From: Myxococcales bacterium
GTDB taxonomy: Bacteria; Myxococcota_A; Polyangia; Polyangiales; Polyangiaceae
Length of the DNA stretch: 43,868 nt
NCBI GenBank assembly: GCA_025354825.1
Contig: JANXMC010000844.1
Location: 1-43,868, forward strand
Reading direction: 5' to 3'
Below are positions 24,064 to 32,591 of this stretch, one piece after another. Below the pieces are notes generated by a model, which searched no databases, was not told the DNA's origin, and saw only the letters and a list, made by a program, of their open reading frames with translations. The position numbers and the translations under genes were made by a program. The number at the start of each line of letters is the position of its first letter. Position 1 is the first letter of the stretch.

Positions 24064-25305
24064 TCACCACGCGAGGGCTTTTCGAATCTCGGTCGTGAGC
24101 GTCGCCGCCATCACCTGCGCCCTCTTGCGGCTCGGATGGTAGTCGCACCCGAGTCCTGCATCGGCCGCGTCTCGCACATCGATTTTCACGTAGTGAACGC
24201 GCGTATCGCCAGATGCCGTCATGCCGTCGACGACCGCCTTCAAATAGCCATTTGCGATATCGAGCCTCCCTTCGTTTGCGGGATAAGAGTTCGAGAGCAT
24301 CGGACTCGAGGCCGCGAACAAGTGCGCCTTGGGGTAGTGCGCGCGGAGCTTGTCGAAGAAGGCCCGGTACGCGCCGGTGAACTCCGTTTTCCCGGGGATC
24401 GTGTGGCCTGCGTCGAAGTCGTTCGTCGACAAATTCACAACCACGGCATCGGGGGCATACGCCGTGAACGGCCACGCGTCGGTCGCGCGCGTGGGGAGAG
24501 CTTTTTGCGCGAGCGCGGGGACGAGGTTCTCCGCGCGAAGGTCGCCGTCGTTGTTGCGATAAACGCCGCGCCCCGACCAACACTGCGTCACGACCTCGGC
24601 CCCCAGGGCCGCCGCTGCGAGTGTGCCGTAGGCGAGCGTGCCGTTTTCCGTTCCCGTCGTGAAATGGCAGGTTTCGTTCGCGCCTTCGATGCCGTAGCCG
24701 CAGGTAATCGAGTCGCCGACCATCTCGATCGTTCGCCCGCTCGCATTCGGCGGCGCGAGAAGCACGCCCGCGCCGAAGTCGAAGCCGAGGAAGAGATCCT
24801 CGCCGACGAACGCTTCGGTATCGCGCGTCACGCGCACCGTGTGCTCACCCTCCGCGAGGCCGGTCGCAACGACGTACGACTCGTGGGTCGGGTCGACCTC
24901 AAGGCGCGGCTTGAGCACGCCGTCGACGACGACCGTGAAGTGGTTATGCGCATTCGGGTCGGAGGCGAAATCGCGGAGCTTGAGTGTCACCGATGTTCCT
25001 CGAAAGCGCGCGACCACCGCCGATCCGGTCCACGCGAAACGAGCCCCCTCGGCCTCCGGCTCGAAGCGCCCGACAAGGCGCACCGACGGCGCCGCGTCCA
25101 CAGACGCTCCCCCATCCGCGATCACGGTTGCATCTTGGGTTGACGCGTCAACCGAGGGACCAGGCGGGGCGGGCCGCGCGACATCGCCTGCGACGCCGCC
25201 GTCGCTTGGCGCGTTGGTGTCGTCGCTCGACGAGCACGCCGCCACTGTGCTTGCGGCGACGAGCAGAACGACTGCCGATACCAACCGAACGAAGGAGCGC
25301 GTCAT
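24064..25305 (-). CDS. SGNH/GDSL esterase lipoprotein, carbohydrate esterase family 2-like
   Basis: 413 residues from ATG at 25305. Lipobox AASTVAAC, Asp/Ala/Gly linker, a jelly-roll-like N-terminal domain (FEPEAEGARFAWTGSAV..., about 85-190), then the SGNH domain: GDSITCGYG with Ser199, LSTNDF (block III) and CDYHPSRKRAQ with Asp388/His390. Jelly roll plus GDSL with GDSITCGYG is the CE2 arrangement, whose members remove acetyl groups from polysaccharides such as xylan or glucomannan. It is likely an outer-membrane-attached esterase acting on environmental or matrix glycans. It is convergent with the operon (17 bases) and divergent from the DUF4398 gene. Confidence 0.9.
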   Translation of the reverse strand: MTRSFVRLVSAVVLLVAASTVAACSSSDDTNAPSDGGVAGDVARPAPPGPSVDASTQDATVIADGGASVDAAPSVRLVGRFEPEAEGARFAWTGSAVVARFRGTSVTLKLRDFASDPNAHNHFTVVVDGVLKPRLEVDPTHESYVVATGLAEGEHTVRVTRDTEAFVGEDLFLGFDFGAGVLLAPPNASGRTIEMVGDSITCGYGIEGANETCHFTTGTENGTLAYGTLAAAALGAEVVTQCWSGRGVYRNNDGDLRAENLVPALAQKALPTRATDAWPFTAYAPDAVVVNLSTNDFDAGHTIPGKTEFTGAYRAFFDKLRAHYPKAHLFAASSPMLSNSYPANEGRLDIANGYLKAVVDGMTASGDTRVHYVKIDVRDAADAGLGCDYHPSRKRAQVMAATLTTEIRKALAW

Positions 25306-25430
25306 GGTGAAGAGTCTACGGCCGCGAGCGCTCGTGAGAGCGCGCGGAAGATGGTCACCCCATCCGCGGGCCGTGCTATTTTTCCGGAGCCTTATCGCGA
25401 ACGCAACACCTACACGTGAGGTTCGAATCG

Positions 25431-25781
25431 ATGCGAAGCGCTTGGATTGCAACGGGCGCAGCCCTCTTCGTCAGCGGCTGCGGCGCAAGCTTCCCCACGC
25501 CATCGGAGCGGCTCGCACAGGCCGAGTCGGCGTCGCGCGGAGCAAAAGAGCTTGGCGCCGAGAGCGAGCCGAATGCGTCGCTCCATTTGAAGATGGCGAA
25601 CGATCAGATCAAACAGGCGAAAGACCTAATGGAGCGCGGCGACAACAAGCGCGCCGACGCGCTCCTCGTTCGTGCCCAGTCCGACGGCGAGCTCGCGCTC
25701 CAAATGGCCAAAGCGGCAAAGACGCGCGCAGAGGCAGACGAGCTGATTGCAAAGGTGAAGTCGATGCGAGGTGGCAAATGA
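25431..25781 (+). CDS. DUF4398-like small lipoprotein
   Basis: 116 residues from ATG at 25431, preceded by GAGG nine bases upstream. Lipobox ALFVSGCGA (Cys near 18). The mature part is a helical hairpin with the pattern SLHLKMANDQIKQAKDLME and ADALLVRAQSDGELALQMA, typical of DUF4398 proteins, which commonly precede OmpA-domain lipoproteins. Its stop overlaps the ATG of the OmpA gene (ATGA), as is usual for this pair. Probably an outer-membrane lipoprotein that works with the next product. Confidence 0.85.
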   Translation: MRSAWIATGAALFVSGCGASFPTPSERLAQAESASRGAKELGAESEPNASLHLKMANDQIKQAKDLMERGDNKRADALLVRAQSDGELALQMAKAAKTRAEADELIAKVKSMRGGK

Positions 25782-26626
25782 GCGCGCTTGTCTCTCGTTC
25801 GGTGCCCTTCGCGCTCGTCGCGTCGACGTTTCTGGCGGCCTGCGGAGCGACGCTCCCGCCGAAGGAGTTGGTCGACGCGCGAGCAACCTACGACCGCGTC
25901 TCGAAGGGGCCGGCCGCGCAAAACAAGCCCGACGAGCTTCTCACGGCGAAGCAGCAGCTCGACAAGGCCGACGCGCTTTTCGCCGACAAGGGCGACGCGC
26001 CCGAGACCGTCGACGCCGCCTACGTCGCCTCGCGAAAAGCCGAGCTCGCCGAAGTGTCCGCGCAGCTGGTCGTCGCGCAAAAAGAGAAAGAAGCCGCCAC
26101 GAAAGAGGCCGCCACGCTCCAAGGCGAGTCGCTCGACCAAGTACGGGGCGAGCTGGCGCACACCAAGCACGCGCTGCAGAACGAGCGCGCAGCCCGGGAA
26201 GATGCCGAGAAGCGAGCGGCCGCCGCCATGGCGGATCTTCAGCGGATCGCCGCGGTTAAAAAAGACGATCGCGGAATGGTCATCACGCTGTCGGGCGCCG
26301 TGCTCTTCAAGACCGACAAATACGAGCTGCTGCCGGCGGCAATGGTGCAGCTCAATCAGGTGGCCGAGGCGCTCACGCGCAACAACCCCGACGCAAAGGT
26401 GACCGTCGAAGGTCATACCGATTCGCAGGGGAGCGAAGACCACAACAAAGAGCTGTCGCTAAAGCGCGCGCAGTCCGTGGCCGACTACCTGGTGTCGCGC
26501 GGCATCGCGAAAGACCGAGTGAGCAGCGTAGGCATCGGCTCGGGGCGCCCGATCTCTGACAACAAGACGACCGAGGGGCGCGCGCAGAACCGTCGGGTCG
26601 AGATCATCGTCGACAATCCTAAATAA
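25778..26626 (+). CDS. OmpA-family peptidoglycan-binding lipoprotein
   Basis: 282 residues. Lipobox LVASTFLAAC (Cys near 22). A helical DUF4398-like region (about 25-100) and a coiled-coil segment (about 100-165, VAQKEKEAATKEAATLQ...) precede the OmpA C-terminal domain: VLFKTDKYELLPAAM, VEGHTDSQGSEDHNKELSLKRAQSV and the closing AQNRRVEIIV. The Asp of GHTDS and Arg of KRAQ that bind diaminopimelate are present. It should tether the outer membrane to the cell wall. It is a second peptidoglycan-binding protein within 6 kb of the MotB-like one, but it is separated by an oppositely oriented gene. Confidence 0.92.
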   Translation: MSALVSRSVPFALVASTFLAACGATLPPKELVDARATYDRVSKGPAAQNKPDELLTAKQQLDKADALFADKGDAPETVDAAYVASRKAELAEVSAQLVVAQKEKEAATKEAATLQGESLDQVRGELAHTKHALQNERAAREDAEKRAAAAMADLQRIAAVKKDDRGMVITLSGAVLFKTDKYELLPAAMVQLNQVAEALTRNNPDAKVTVEGHTDSQGSEDHNKELSLKRAQSVADYLVSRGIAKDRVSSVGIGSGRPISDNKTTEGRAQNRRVEIIVDNPK

Positions 26627-26642
26627 TGGTCGGCGCGATTTG

Positions 26643-26683
26643 TCTGGCAACCACGTCTCCCCCGCGGCCGACGTGGTGTCAGA
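26643..26683. other. Hairpin just upstream of the 1744-residue gene
   Basis: ACCACGTC (26650-26657) pairs perfectly with GACGTGGT (26670-26677), flanked by TCTG/CAGA (26643-26646 with 26680-26683). It lies between the OmpA stop and the ATG at 26687. No T-run follows, so it is not a classical terminator; it could reduce read-through or mask the ribosome site of the next gene. Confidence 0.4.
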
Positions 26684-26686
26684 CCT

Positions 26687-29600
26687 ATGATGCCTCTTCG
26701 CTTACCTGCTTCTAACCCGCCCGCTCCGCCCGGCTCGGAGATGGTGGCGACGGCCGCGGCCGAGCCGAGCGACGACGAGCTCACGCGCCTCCGCGCTCTG
26801 CTCATCGACGGTCGCACGCTCGATGTCTTCGCAGCGTGCTCCGCCTACGCGCCGTTCGAGGCGTGGCGCTCGCACGATGGCGCGAGCCTCGCCGCAAGTC
26901 TTGTTGGCGATCTCGGCGCCCCGAAACGAGCCCTCGCGCTCCGTCTTGCGGCGGTGCGGCGAGGCGCGCCGTCCGCGGCGCGCGACGTCTTACGGGTCAC
27001 GCTCCGCTTCGTCTTCCGCGGCCCGGTCGACGCGCTTGGCGCGATCCGCGAGGCGCGCGCGTCGGCCACGTACGAAGGCGCGACCGACGACGACCGCGCA
27101 AATCTCTTCGAGCTCGAAGGGCTCGCGTTGGGCGCGCTGCGCGACTTCGATGCCGCGCGGCGTGCCCTCACGCTCGCCGAGCCGTTCGAGTCGAAGCCCC
27201 AGGCGCTCTCCTTCGCGCGGGCTCGCATAGCTCTCGCTCAAGATCGCTACGACGAGGCGCTCGCCGAAGCGCGACGGGCGCACGAGGCGCATCGAAAGCA
27301 TCCGGGCGCCGCGCTTCTCCTGGCGCATCTCTACGAGATACGAGGCGCGACGGACGACGCGCTGTCGCTCCTCCGCGCGACGGCGGAGACGACGCAATCG
27401 GCCGATGTCGCCGGTGCCCTCGCGACGCTCCTCGAAGACCGAAAACTTTGGGACGAACGTGCCTTTTGGGTCGAGCAGTGGGCAGCGCGCTCGCCGCTCC
27501 TCGAAGACCCCCATCGCCTAACCGGAATGCGCGCCGATGCCGCCTACGATCGCGGCGACCACAAGAGCGCACTCGCGCTCGCCCGCACCGTTCCGGCCGG
27601 TTTCCACGCGCGGGTCGCCGAGCATCTCGCGGCGGCCGAGGCCGGCGCCCCGGCAAAGCGCGTGATGCTCGACGTCCCCTTCGTTCGCCAGCACCACATG
27701 ACGTGCGCGCCGGCAACGCTTTCGGCCATTGCGACGTATTGGGGTATGCGCGCCGAGCACCTCGAAGTGGCCAATGCGATTTGCTACGACGGCACGCCGA
27801 GCCATAGCGAACGAACGTGGGCGGAGACGAATGGGTTCGCCGTTCGCGGTTTCACGGCAACGTGGGACTCGGTCCGCGCGCTGCTCGATCGCGGCGTGCC
27901 GATGACGGTGGTGACGGCGACGGCCGCGAGCGCGCACTTGCAGGCGATCGTCGGCTACGACGAGCACCGCGGCACGCTTTTTCTGCGAGATCCGTTCATC
28001 CCACGCACGATCGAAGCGCTCGCCGTGGAGTGGCTCGCGACGTGGCAGGCGACGGGCCCTCTCGCGATGGCGATGGCACCCGAGAGCGAGCGGTCGCGGC
28101 TCGACGGCGTGGTGCTCCCCGATGCGCGTCTGCACGATCTCGCCTACGCGACCAACGCGGCGCTCGCGCGCCACGACCGGGTTGCGGGAGTTGCGGCGCG
28201 CGATGCGCTCGTCGCAGAGGGCCCCGACCACAGGCTCGCGATCGCGGCGCGGCGAGCGGTCGCGGCATACGATCAAGACGTCGAGGGTGTGCTCGCCTGC
28301 GCGCAGGCCCTCGCCGCCCGTTGGCCCGATTTTTCGGCAGCCCGCATCGATGCCCAGTGGTGCCTGCGCGCCGTGCGCCCACGTCGCGACGCGCTCGCGG
28401 CGTCCGAAGCGCTCTACGCGGCCCACCGCACCGAGTCGCTGTACGCCGAGGAGCTCGCGCGCGATCTCGCGACCGACGCGCGAGAGCATCCGCGCGCCTC
28501 ACGCCTGTTGCGAAAGGCGATGGCGGCGCGGCCCGACCGCCACGGACCCGTGCGTCAGCTCGCCGACGTCCGTTGGTCGCAGCGCGCGTTCGACGACGCG
28601 CTGAGGCTGCACCGCATCGCCGCATGCCTCGGGCAGGCCGACGAAGACGCGGCATGGGGCTACTTCGAGGCGGCTCGCGCGCTGGGCCGCACGGACGAAG
28701 CCGTGGCCCACCTCCGCGGCCGCCACGAAGCGCTCGGACCGCGAAATGCGCAGCCGTCGATGACGCTCTCGAAGGCGCTCGATGCGCTCGGCCAGGCGGA
28801 CGAAGGGTTCCGCGTGCTCGATGATGCCCTCGCGGCCCACCCGGCCGACGGCGTGCTCCTTCTGTTCGTCGCCGAAGCGCGCGCATCGTTCGGCGATGTC
28901 GACGGGGGGCGGGCCCTCGTCGCGAGAGCGCGCCCCTTTGCAAAAGAGGCGGCGTGGCTTCACGCAGCGGCCCATATCGCGCTTCACGCGGGCGACGCGA
29001 AAGAGCGCGAGGGGCTTCTCGCGCGTCTCATCGCCCTCGAGCCGCTCAACGTGAAGGCCCACTACGCCTATGCAACGTCGCTTTCGTCGACCGCGGGCGT
29101 GGCGGCGGCGCGTGCCCATCTCGAGGCGGCGTGGACGAAAGCGCCGCACCATCGCGGCCTCGCGCAGGCGTGCCTGCTGGCGGTCCGAGCCGCGGGCCCA
29201 AGAGAGCTCGAGGCGACGGCGCGCAAAGCGCTCGACCGCGACGTCGCCGACGCGTCGGCCCACCTGGCGCTCGCGCGCGCGCTCGTGGCAGCGGGGCGCA
29301 TCGAGGAGGCCCGCGCCTCGATCGACAGCGCAGCACTTCTCGAGCCCCACAGCGCCGCGGTCGATCTCGCTCGATTCGCGGTGCTCCATCGCGCGGGCGA
29401 CGCGGCGGGGGCACGCGCGGCGCTCTTTCGCGCGCTCGCCCTCGAGCCCGACAGGCCCGGACTCATTGCCGAGCTCCTCGCCGCTCACGGCAACGGCGCC
29501 GAGCGCGACGCGGCTCTCGAGGGCGCATTCCGCGTGGTGGCGCGCGCGAGCGTAACGGGCGATGGGATCGCGGCCTACGTGGCGTGCGCCGAGCAGTCTC

Positions 29601-31921
29601 GCGACCCCAAGGCGCTCCTCGCGACGGTCGAACAGCTCCGCGCCGAGCGCCCGGCGATCGCGGCGACGTGGCTCTGCGCCGTGCGTCAGCGCACACGCTG
29701 CGGCGACGACGACGGCGCGAAAGCGCTCGCCGACGACGCCTGCGCGCGCTTCCCGCTCGTGGCCAATGTCTTCGCCGCCCGCGCCCACGCGTATTCCGCG
29801 GCGGGGGGTGATGTCGAAGCGCTTCTCGCGCTCGAGCGGGCCGTGGAGCTCGCGCTCCTCGATGAAGGGCACGTCCTCGCCCTCGCGAACGCGCTTCGTC
29901 ACGCAGGGCTCGAGGCGCGCGCGAGGGAGACGCTCACGCGCGCCATCGGGCGTGTCCCGTCGAGCGCTGCCCTTCGGCGTGAGCTCGCCGAGCTCGAGTG
30001 GGCGTCGGGTCACGAGGCCGATGCGCGCCTCGCGCTCGAAGGGGCGCTCGCGCTCTCGCCCGACGAGAACGCGAGCTACGTCCTTCTCGACAGGATGGAT
30101 TCGTCGCACTCGGGCGTGGCGCGTGATCGCGAGCGCGATCCGACGCTGGCGCGACTCGAGGCGCTCGCACAGGAGCGCCCGTGGAGCGCAGATCTCTTCG
30201 TCACCCTCGCGCGGACGCACGCGCGGCGAAGCGACGGCGCGGCCGCTATCGTCGCGCTCAAACGTGCCCTCGACGCCGACCCCATGATGCTCGAAGCGCA
30301 CGAGCTTCACGCGACGTTCCTGGCAATCGTCGGCCGCCTCGACGAAGCCCTCGAGGCGAGCTCGCCCGCCGCGCTGGCCTTCGACATGCCCCGCGAGCTG
30401 CGCGGGCGACGCGCATGGGTGCTCGCACGAATGGGCAATCGCGCCGAAGCGATCGCGGTCATGCGCACGCTCGTGTCCGAGCATCCGGGCTACCTCTGGG
30501 GCGCTCAAGAGCTCGCGCGGTGGCTGCTCGAAGACGGGTCGCCCATCGAAGCGCTGGGCGTGTTGAAAGAGTCGGCCGCAACCCGTCCCGACAGCGCCGC
30601 GGCCCACGTGCAGCTGGCGTTCGGGCTCCTCGAGGTGGGCGATCGCGTAGGAGCGAAGAGCGCGTTCATTCGCGCCGCATCGCTCGATAGGCGCGACGTG
30701 ACGGCCCACGACGGGCTCTTCGATCTCGCGCTCGACGACGGCGACGTGGCCGCTGCGCGCGACGCGATCGAGGCAATTCGTGCGCGGTCGGGGGAAGACA
30801 GCGCGCTCGCCACAGTCCACCAGGGGCGCCTCGCGGCAAGTATGGGCGACGGCCCCGGCGCGATTGCGGCGCTCCGCCGCGCCGCGCTCGACGCAAACGT
30901 CCCCATCGCAATCTTCGACGGCCTCCGGCGCGACTGCATCACGGCGGGGTTCGGCGTCCTCGCCGACGAGGCGTTCGCCGAGCTGCTCTTCGAGCCCAAA
31001 GCGATCGCCGAAGTCGGTGTCTACTGGGCCGCCACGCGCGTAGCCGTCGGCGAGCTGCCGCGCATCGGCACGGCGATCTCGGCGATGGGGCCTCGCTCGA
31101 GCGAAAATCCCACCCTGCCCGCCGTCGCCGCCGCGGCGTTCCAGTGGCTCGGCCACCTCCGCGCGAGCGACGCTCGCGAGCGGTACCGCGCGGCCTACGT
31201 GCTGTCGAAGAACCTCGGCCCCGTCGATGATGCTCTTTGGGGCGAAGTCGGTGCGGCGTTCGCGGCCTCCGGCGCGAGTGAGGACACGGTGCGCTGGATG
31301 CGCGACTGGCGCACGCGCCCGAACGCGTCGGCGCAGGCCCTCAGCCACCTCGCCCACGCGCTTCGCGATTCGTCACGCGCCGACCTCGCCCTCGAGGTCA
31401 CCCTGCACGGCGCCGCCATCGAGCCCGCGGGCAACGAGGTGAACCCGCTGCGAACGTGGGCCGCCTACGAGCTGGCGATGCGCGGCCGCCCCGACGAAGC
31501 GGCCCCGTGGCTCGATCGCACGGGCAATCTCACGGCGCAGCCGAACCTGCTCACACTTTTCTATCTCTCGCGCGCAGTGGTGGTCGCAAGCTCGCCCGCG
31601 CTCTCGCGATTCGTCGCCTTTCAGCGGGCAAGCACGCTGCTCGCCTTGGCGAAGAACAGCTCCTCCCAAGCGTTCCTCGACGAAGCGCACGCGCGCGCCA
31701 CCTACCGCATCGGCCTCGAGCTCGGGATCTTCCTCGCCCCCTTCTTCCGCTTTCGCGAGCGCCTCACCACCATCCTCGTGACCCTCGTGGTCGTCGCGCT
31801 CGTCGCGTTCAACGCCGCAGCCTTCGGCGCCGTGCTCGAAAAGATGGGATACCCGATCATCATGGTTTCGATATTTGCCATTCGTTGGGCCATCTCCCGA
31901 AAAACGAAGGGGGCGTCGTGA
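26687..31921 (+). CDS. Giant TPR protein with embedded C39-like cysteine peptidase domain
   Basis: 1744 residues from ATG at 26687 (26690 is an equivalent ATG). No signal peptide. Residues about 80-320 and 470-1660 are TPR-type helical repeats (patterns such as AHLALARALVAAGRIEEAR and GAAIVALKRALDADP). Between them, residues about 325-460 form a C39-like peptidase domain: DVPFVRQHHMTCAPATLSAIA gives Cys340, ASAHLQAIVGYD gives His417 and FLRDPF gives Asp435, a full Cys-His-Asp triad. A hydrophobic C-terminal region (about 1693-1735) offers one or two membrane helices. C39 domains cleave leader peptides after Gly-Gly. Here the domain is not part of an ABC exporter, so the substrate is unknown. 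The stop overlaps the next GTG. Confidence 0.88.
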   Translation: MMPLRLPASNPPAPPGSEMVATAAAEPSDDELTRLRALLIDGRTLDVFAACSAYAPFEAWRSHDGASLAASLVGDLGAPKRALALRLAAVRRGAPSAARDVLRVTLRFVFRGPVDALGAIREARASATYEGATDDDRANLFELEGLALGALRDFDAARRALTLAEPFESKPQALSFARARIALAQDRYDEALAEARRAHEAHRKHPGAALLLAHLYEIRGATDDALSLLRATAETTQSADVAGALATLLEDRKLWDERAFWVEQWAARSPLLEDPHRLTGMRADAAYDRGDHKSALALARTVPAGFHARVAEHLAAAEAGAPAKRVMLDVPFVRQHHMTCAPATLSAIATYWGMRAEHLEVANAICYDGTPSHSERTWAETNGFAVRGFTATWDSVRALLDRGVPMTVVTATAASAHLQAIVGYDEHRGTLFLRDPFIPRTIEALAVEWLATWQATGPLAMAMAPESERSRLDGVVLPDARLHDLAYATNAALARHDRVAGVAARDALVAEGPDHRLAIAARRAVAAYDQDVEGVLACAQALAARWPDFSAARIDAQWCLRAVRPRRDALAASEALYAAHRTESLYAEELARDLATDAREHPRASRLLRKAMAARPDRHGPVRQLADVRWSQRAFDDALRLHRIAACLGQADEDAAWGYFEAARALGRTDEAVAHLRGRHEALGPRNAQPSMTLSKALDALGQADEGFRVLDDALAAHPADGVLLLFVAEARASFGDVDGGRALVARARPFAKEAAWLHAAAHIALHAGDAKEREGLLARLIALEPLNVKAHYAYATSLSSTAGVAAARAHLEAAWTKAPHHRGLAQACLLAVRAAGPRELEATARKALDRDVADASAHLALARALVAAGRIEEARASIDSAALLEPHSAAVDLARFAVLHRAGDAAGARAALFRALALEPDRPGLIAELLAAHGNGAERDAALEGAFRVVARASVTGDGIAAYVACAEQSRDPKALLATVEQLRAERPAIAATWLCAVRQRTRCGDDDGAKALADDACARFPLVANVFAARAHAYSAAGGDVEALLALERAVELALLDEGHVLALANALRHAGLEARARETLTRAIGRVPSSAALRRELAELEWASGHEADARLALEGALALSPDENASYVLLDRMDSSHSGVARDRERDPTLARLEALAQERPWSADLFVTLARTHARRSDGAAAIVALKRALDADPMMLEAHELHATFLAIVGRLDEALEASSPAALAFDMPRELRGRRAWVLARMGNRAEAIAVMRTLVSEHPGYLWGAQELARWLLEDGSPIEALGVLKESAATRPDSAAAHVQLAFGLLEVGDRVGAKSAFIRAASLDRRDVTAHDGLFDLALDDGDVAAARDAIEAIRARSGEDSALATVHQGRLAASMGDGPGAIAALRRAALDANVPIAIFDGLRRDCITAGFGVLADEAFAELLFEPKAIAEVGVYWAATRVAVGELPRIGTAISAMGPRSSENPTLPAVAAAAFQWLGHLRASDARERYRAAYVLSKNLGPVDDALWGEVGAAFAASGASEDTVRWMRDWRTRPNASAQALSHLAHALRDSSRADLALEVTLHGAAIEPAGNEVNPLRTWAAYELAMRGRPDEAAPWLDRTGNLTAQPNLLTLFYLSRAVVVASSPALSRFVAFQRASTLLALAKNSSSQAFLDEAHARATYRIGLELGIFLAPFFRFRERLTTILVTLVVVALVAFNAAAFGAVLEKMGYPIIMVSIFAIRWAISRKTKGAS

Positions 31922-32514
31922 GCTTGCTCCTCACCGCCACGCGCGACGCCTTTGGCCCGGCGCCACGCGCGCTTGGGACCTGGGCGCCCCCTCCACCGCC
32001 CAAGTGGATGCCCGCCGACGACGCGCTTCACGCGACCTATCCCGCGTACCGGCGACTTTTGGAGACGGGCGACATCGTCTGGGCCCACGTGATTCAGGCC
32101 AATTCGGCGCTGTATGGAGTCGGTGCGCAGGACGCCCCCGCGACCGTCGCATTCGGTGCCGATCGCGCGGTCGATCTCGGCCCGGCGCGCCTCGGCGACG
32201 CGGCGTCGCGGGCGTTTCGCCTGAAAGGGACGAAGCCCAAGGACGTCGCCCTCGCCCGCATCGCGGAGATGCTCACCGACTCCATGGGCCGAAAGGCCGC
32301 CTACGATCTCCCGATCGGGCTCACCCGAGGCGCCGCCGTTCGTGCCGCCGACGTCATGATTCATCGGGCATTTTTGCCGCAAAGTCGGCTACTCACGCGG
32401 GAGCTGCCGGTGGTGGTCAGCCCCGCCCGCGACGCCGTGGCGCTGTTGCCGCGACGCTTTTGGGCGGACGATCTGCAACGGCAATGGCCGATGCTCAGCG
32501 TTCGCCTCGGATAG
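31918..32514 (+). CDS. Small protein coupled to the C39/TPR gene
   Basis: 198 residues from GTG at 31918, overlapping the TPR protein's stop (GTGA). No signal peptide or membrane helix. The sequence has a Pro-rich segment (WAPPPPPKW) and a compact alpha/beta remainder (DIVWAHVIQANSALYGVG, RGAAVRAADVMIHRAFLP). I recognise no family. Its translational coupling suggests that it works with the C39/TPR protein, for example as substrate, regulator or chaperone (inference). Confidence 0.75.
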   Translation: MSLLLTATRDAFGPAPRALGTWAPPPPPKWMPADDALHATYPAYRRLLETGDIVWAHVIQANSALYGVGAQDAPATVAFGADRAVDLGPARLGDAASRAFRLKGTKPKDVALARIAEMLTDSMGRKAAYDLPIGLTRGAAVRAADVMIHRAFLPQSRLLTRELPVVVSPARDAVALLPRRFWADDLQRQWPMLSVRLG

Positions 32515-32591
32515 CCCTCCCGGGAATACGCTCGGTCGCCTCGCGTTCTGCGAGAACGGCCTTTCTCCGTTCGACGACCCTTCGAGACAAA

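Noticed and set aside
28499-31357. 952-residue open frame on the minus strand
   Set aside because: It is antisense to the TPR protein. Codon bias in GC-rich DNA leaves antisense frames open; the translation is Arg/Glu/Val-rich without domains.
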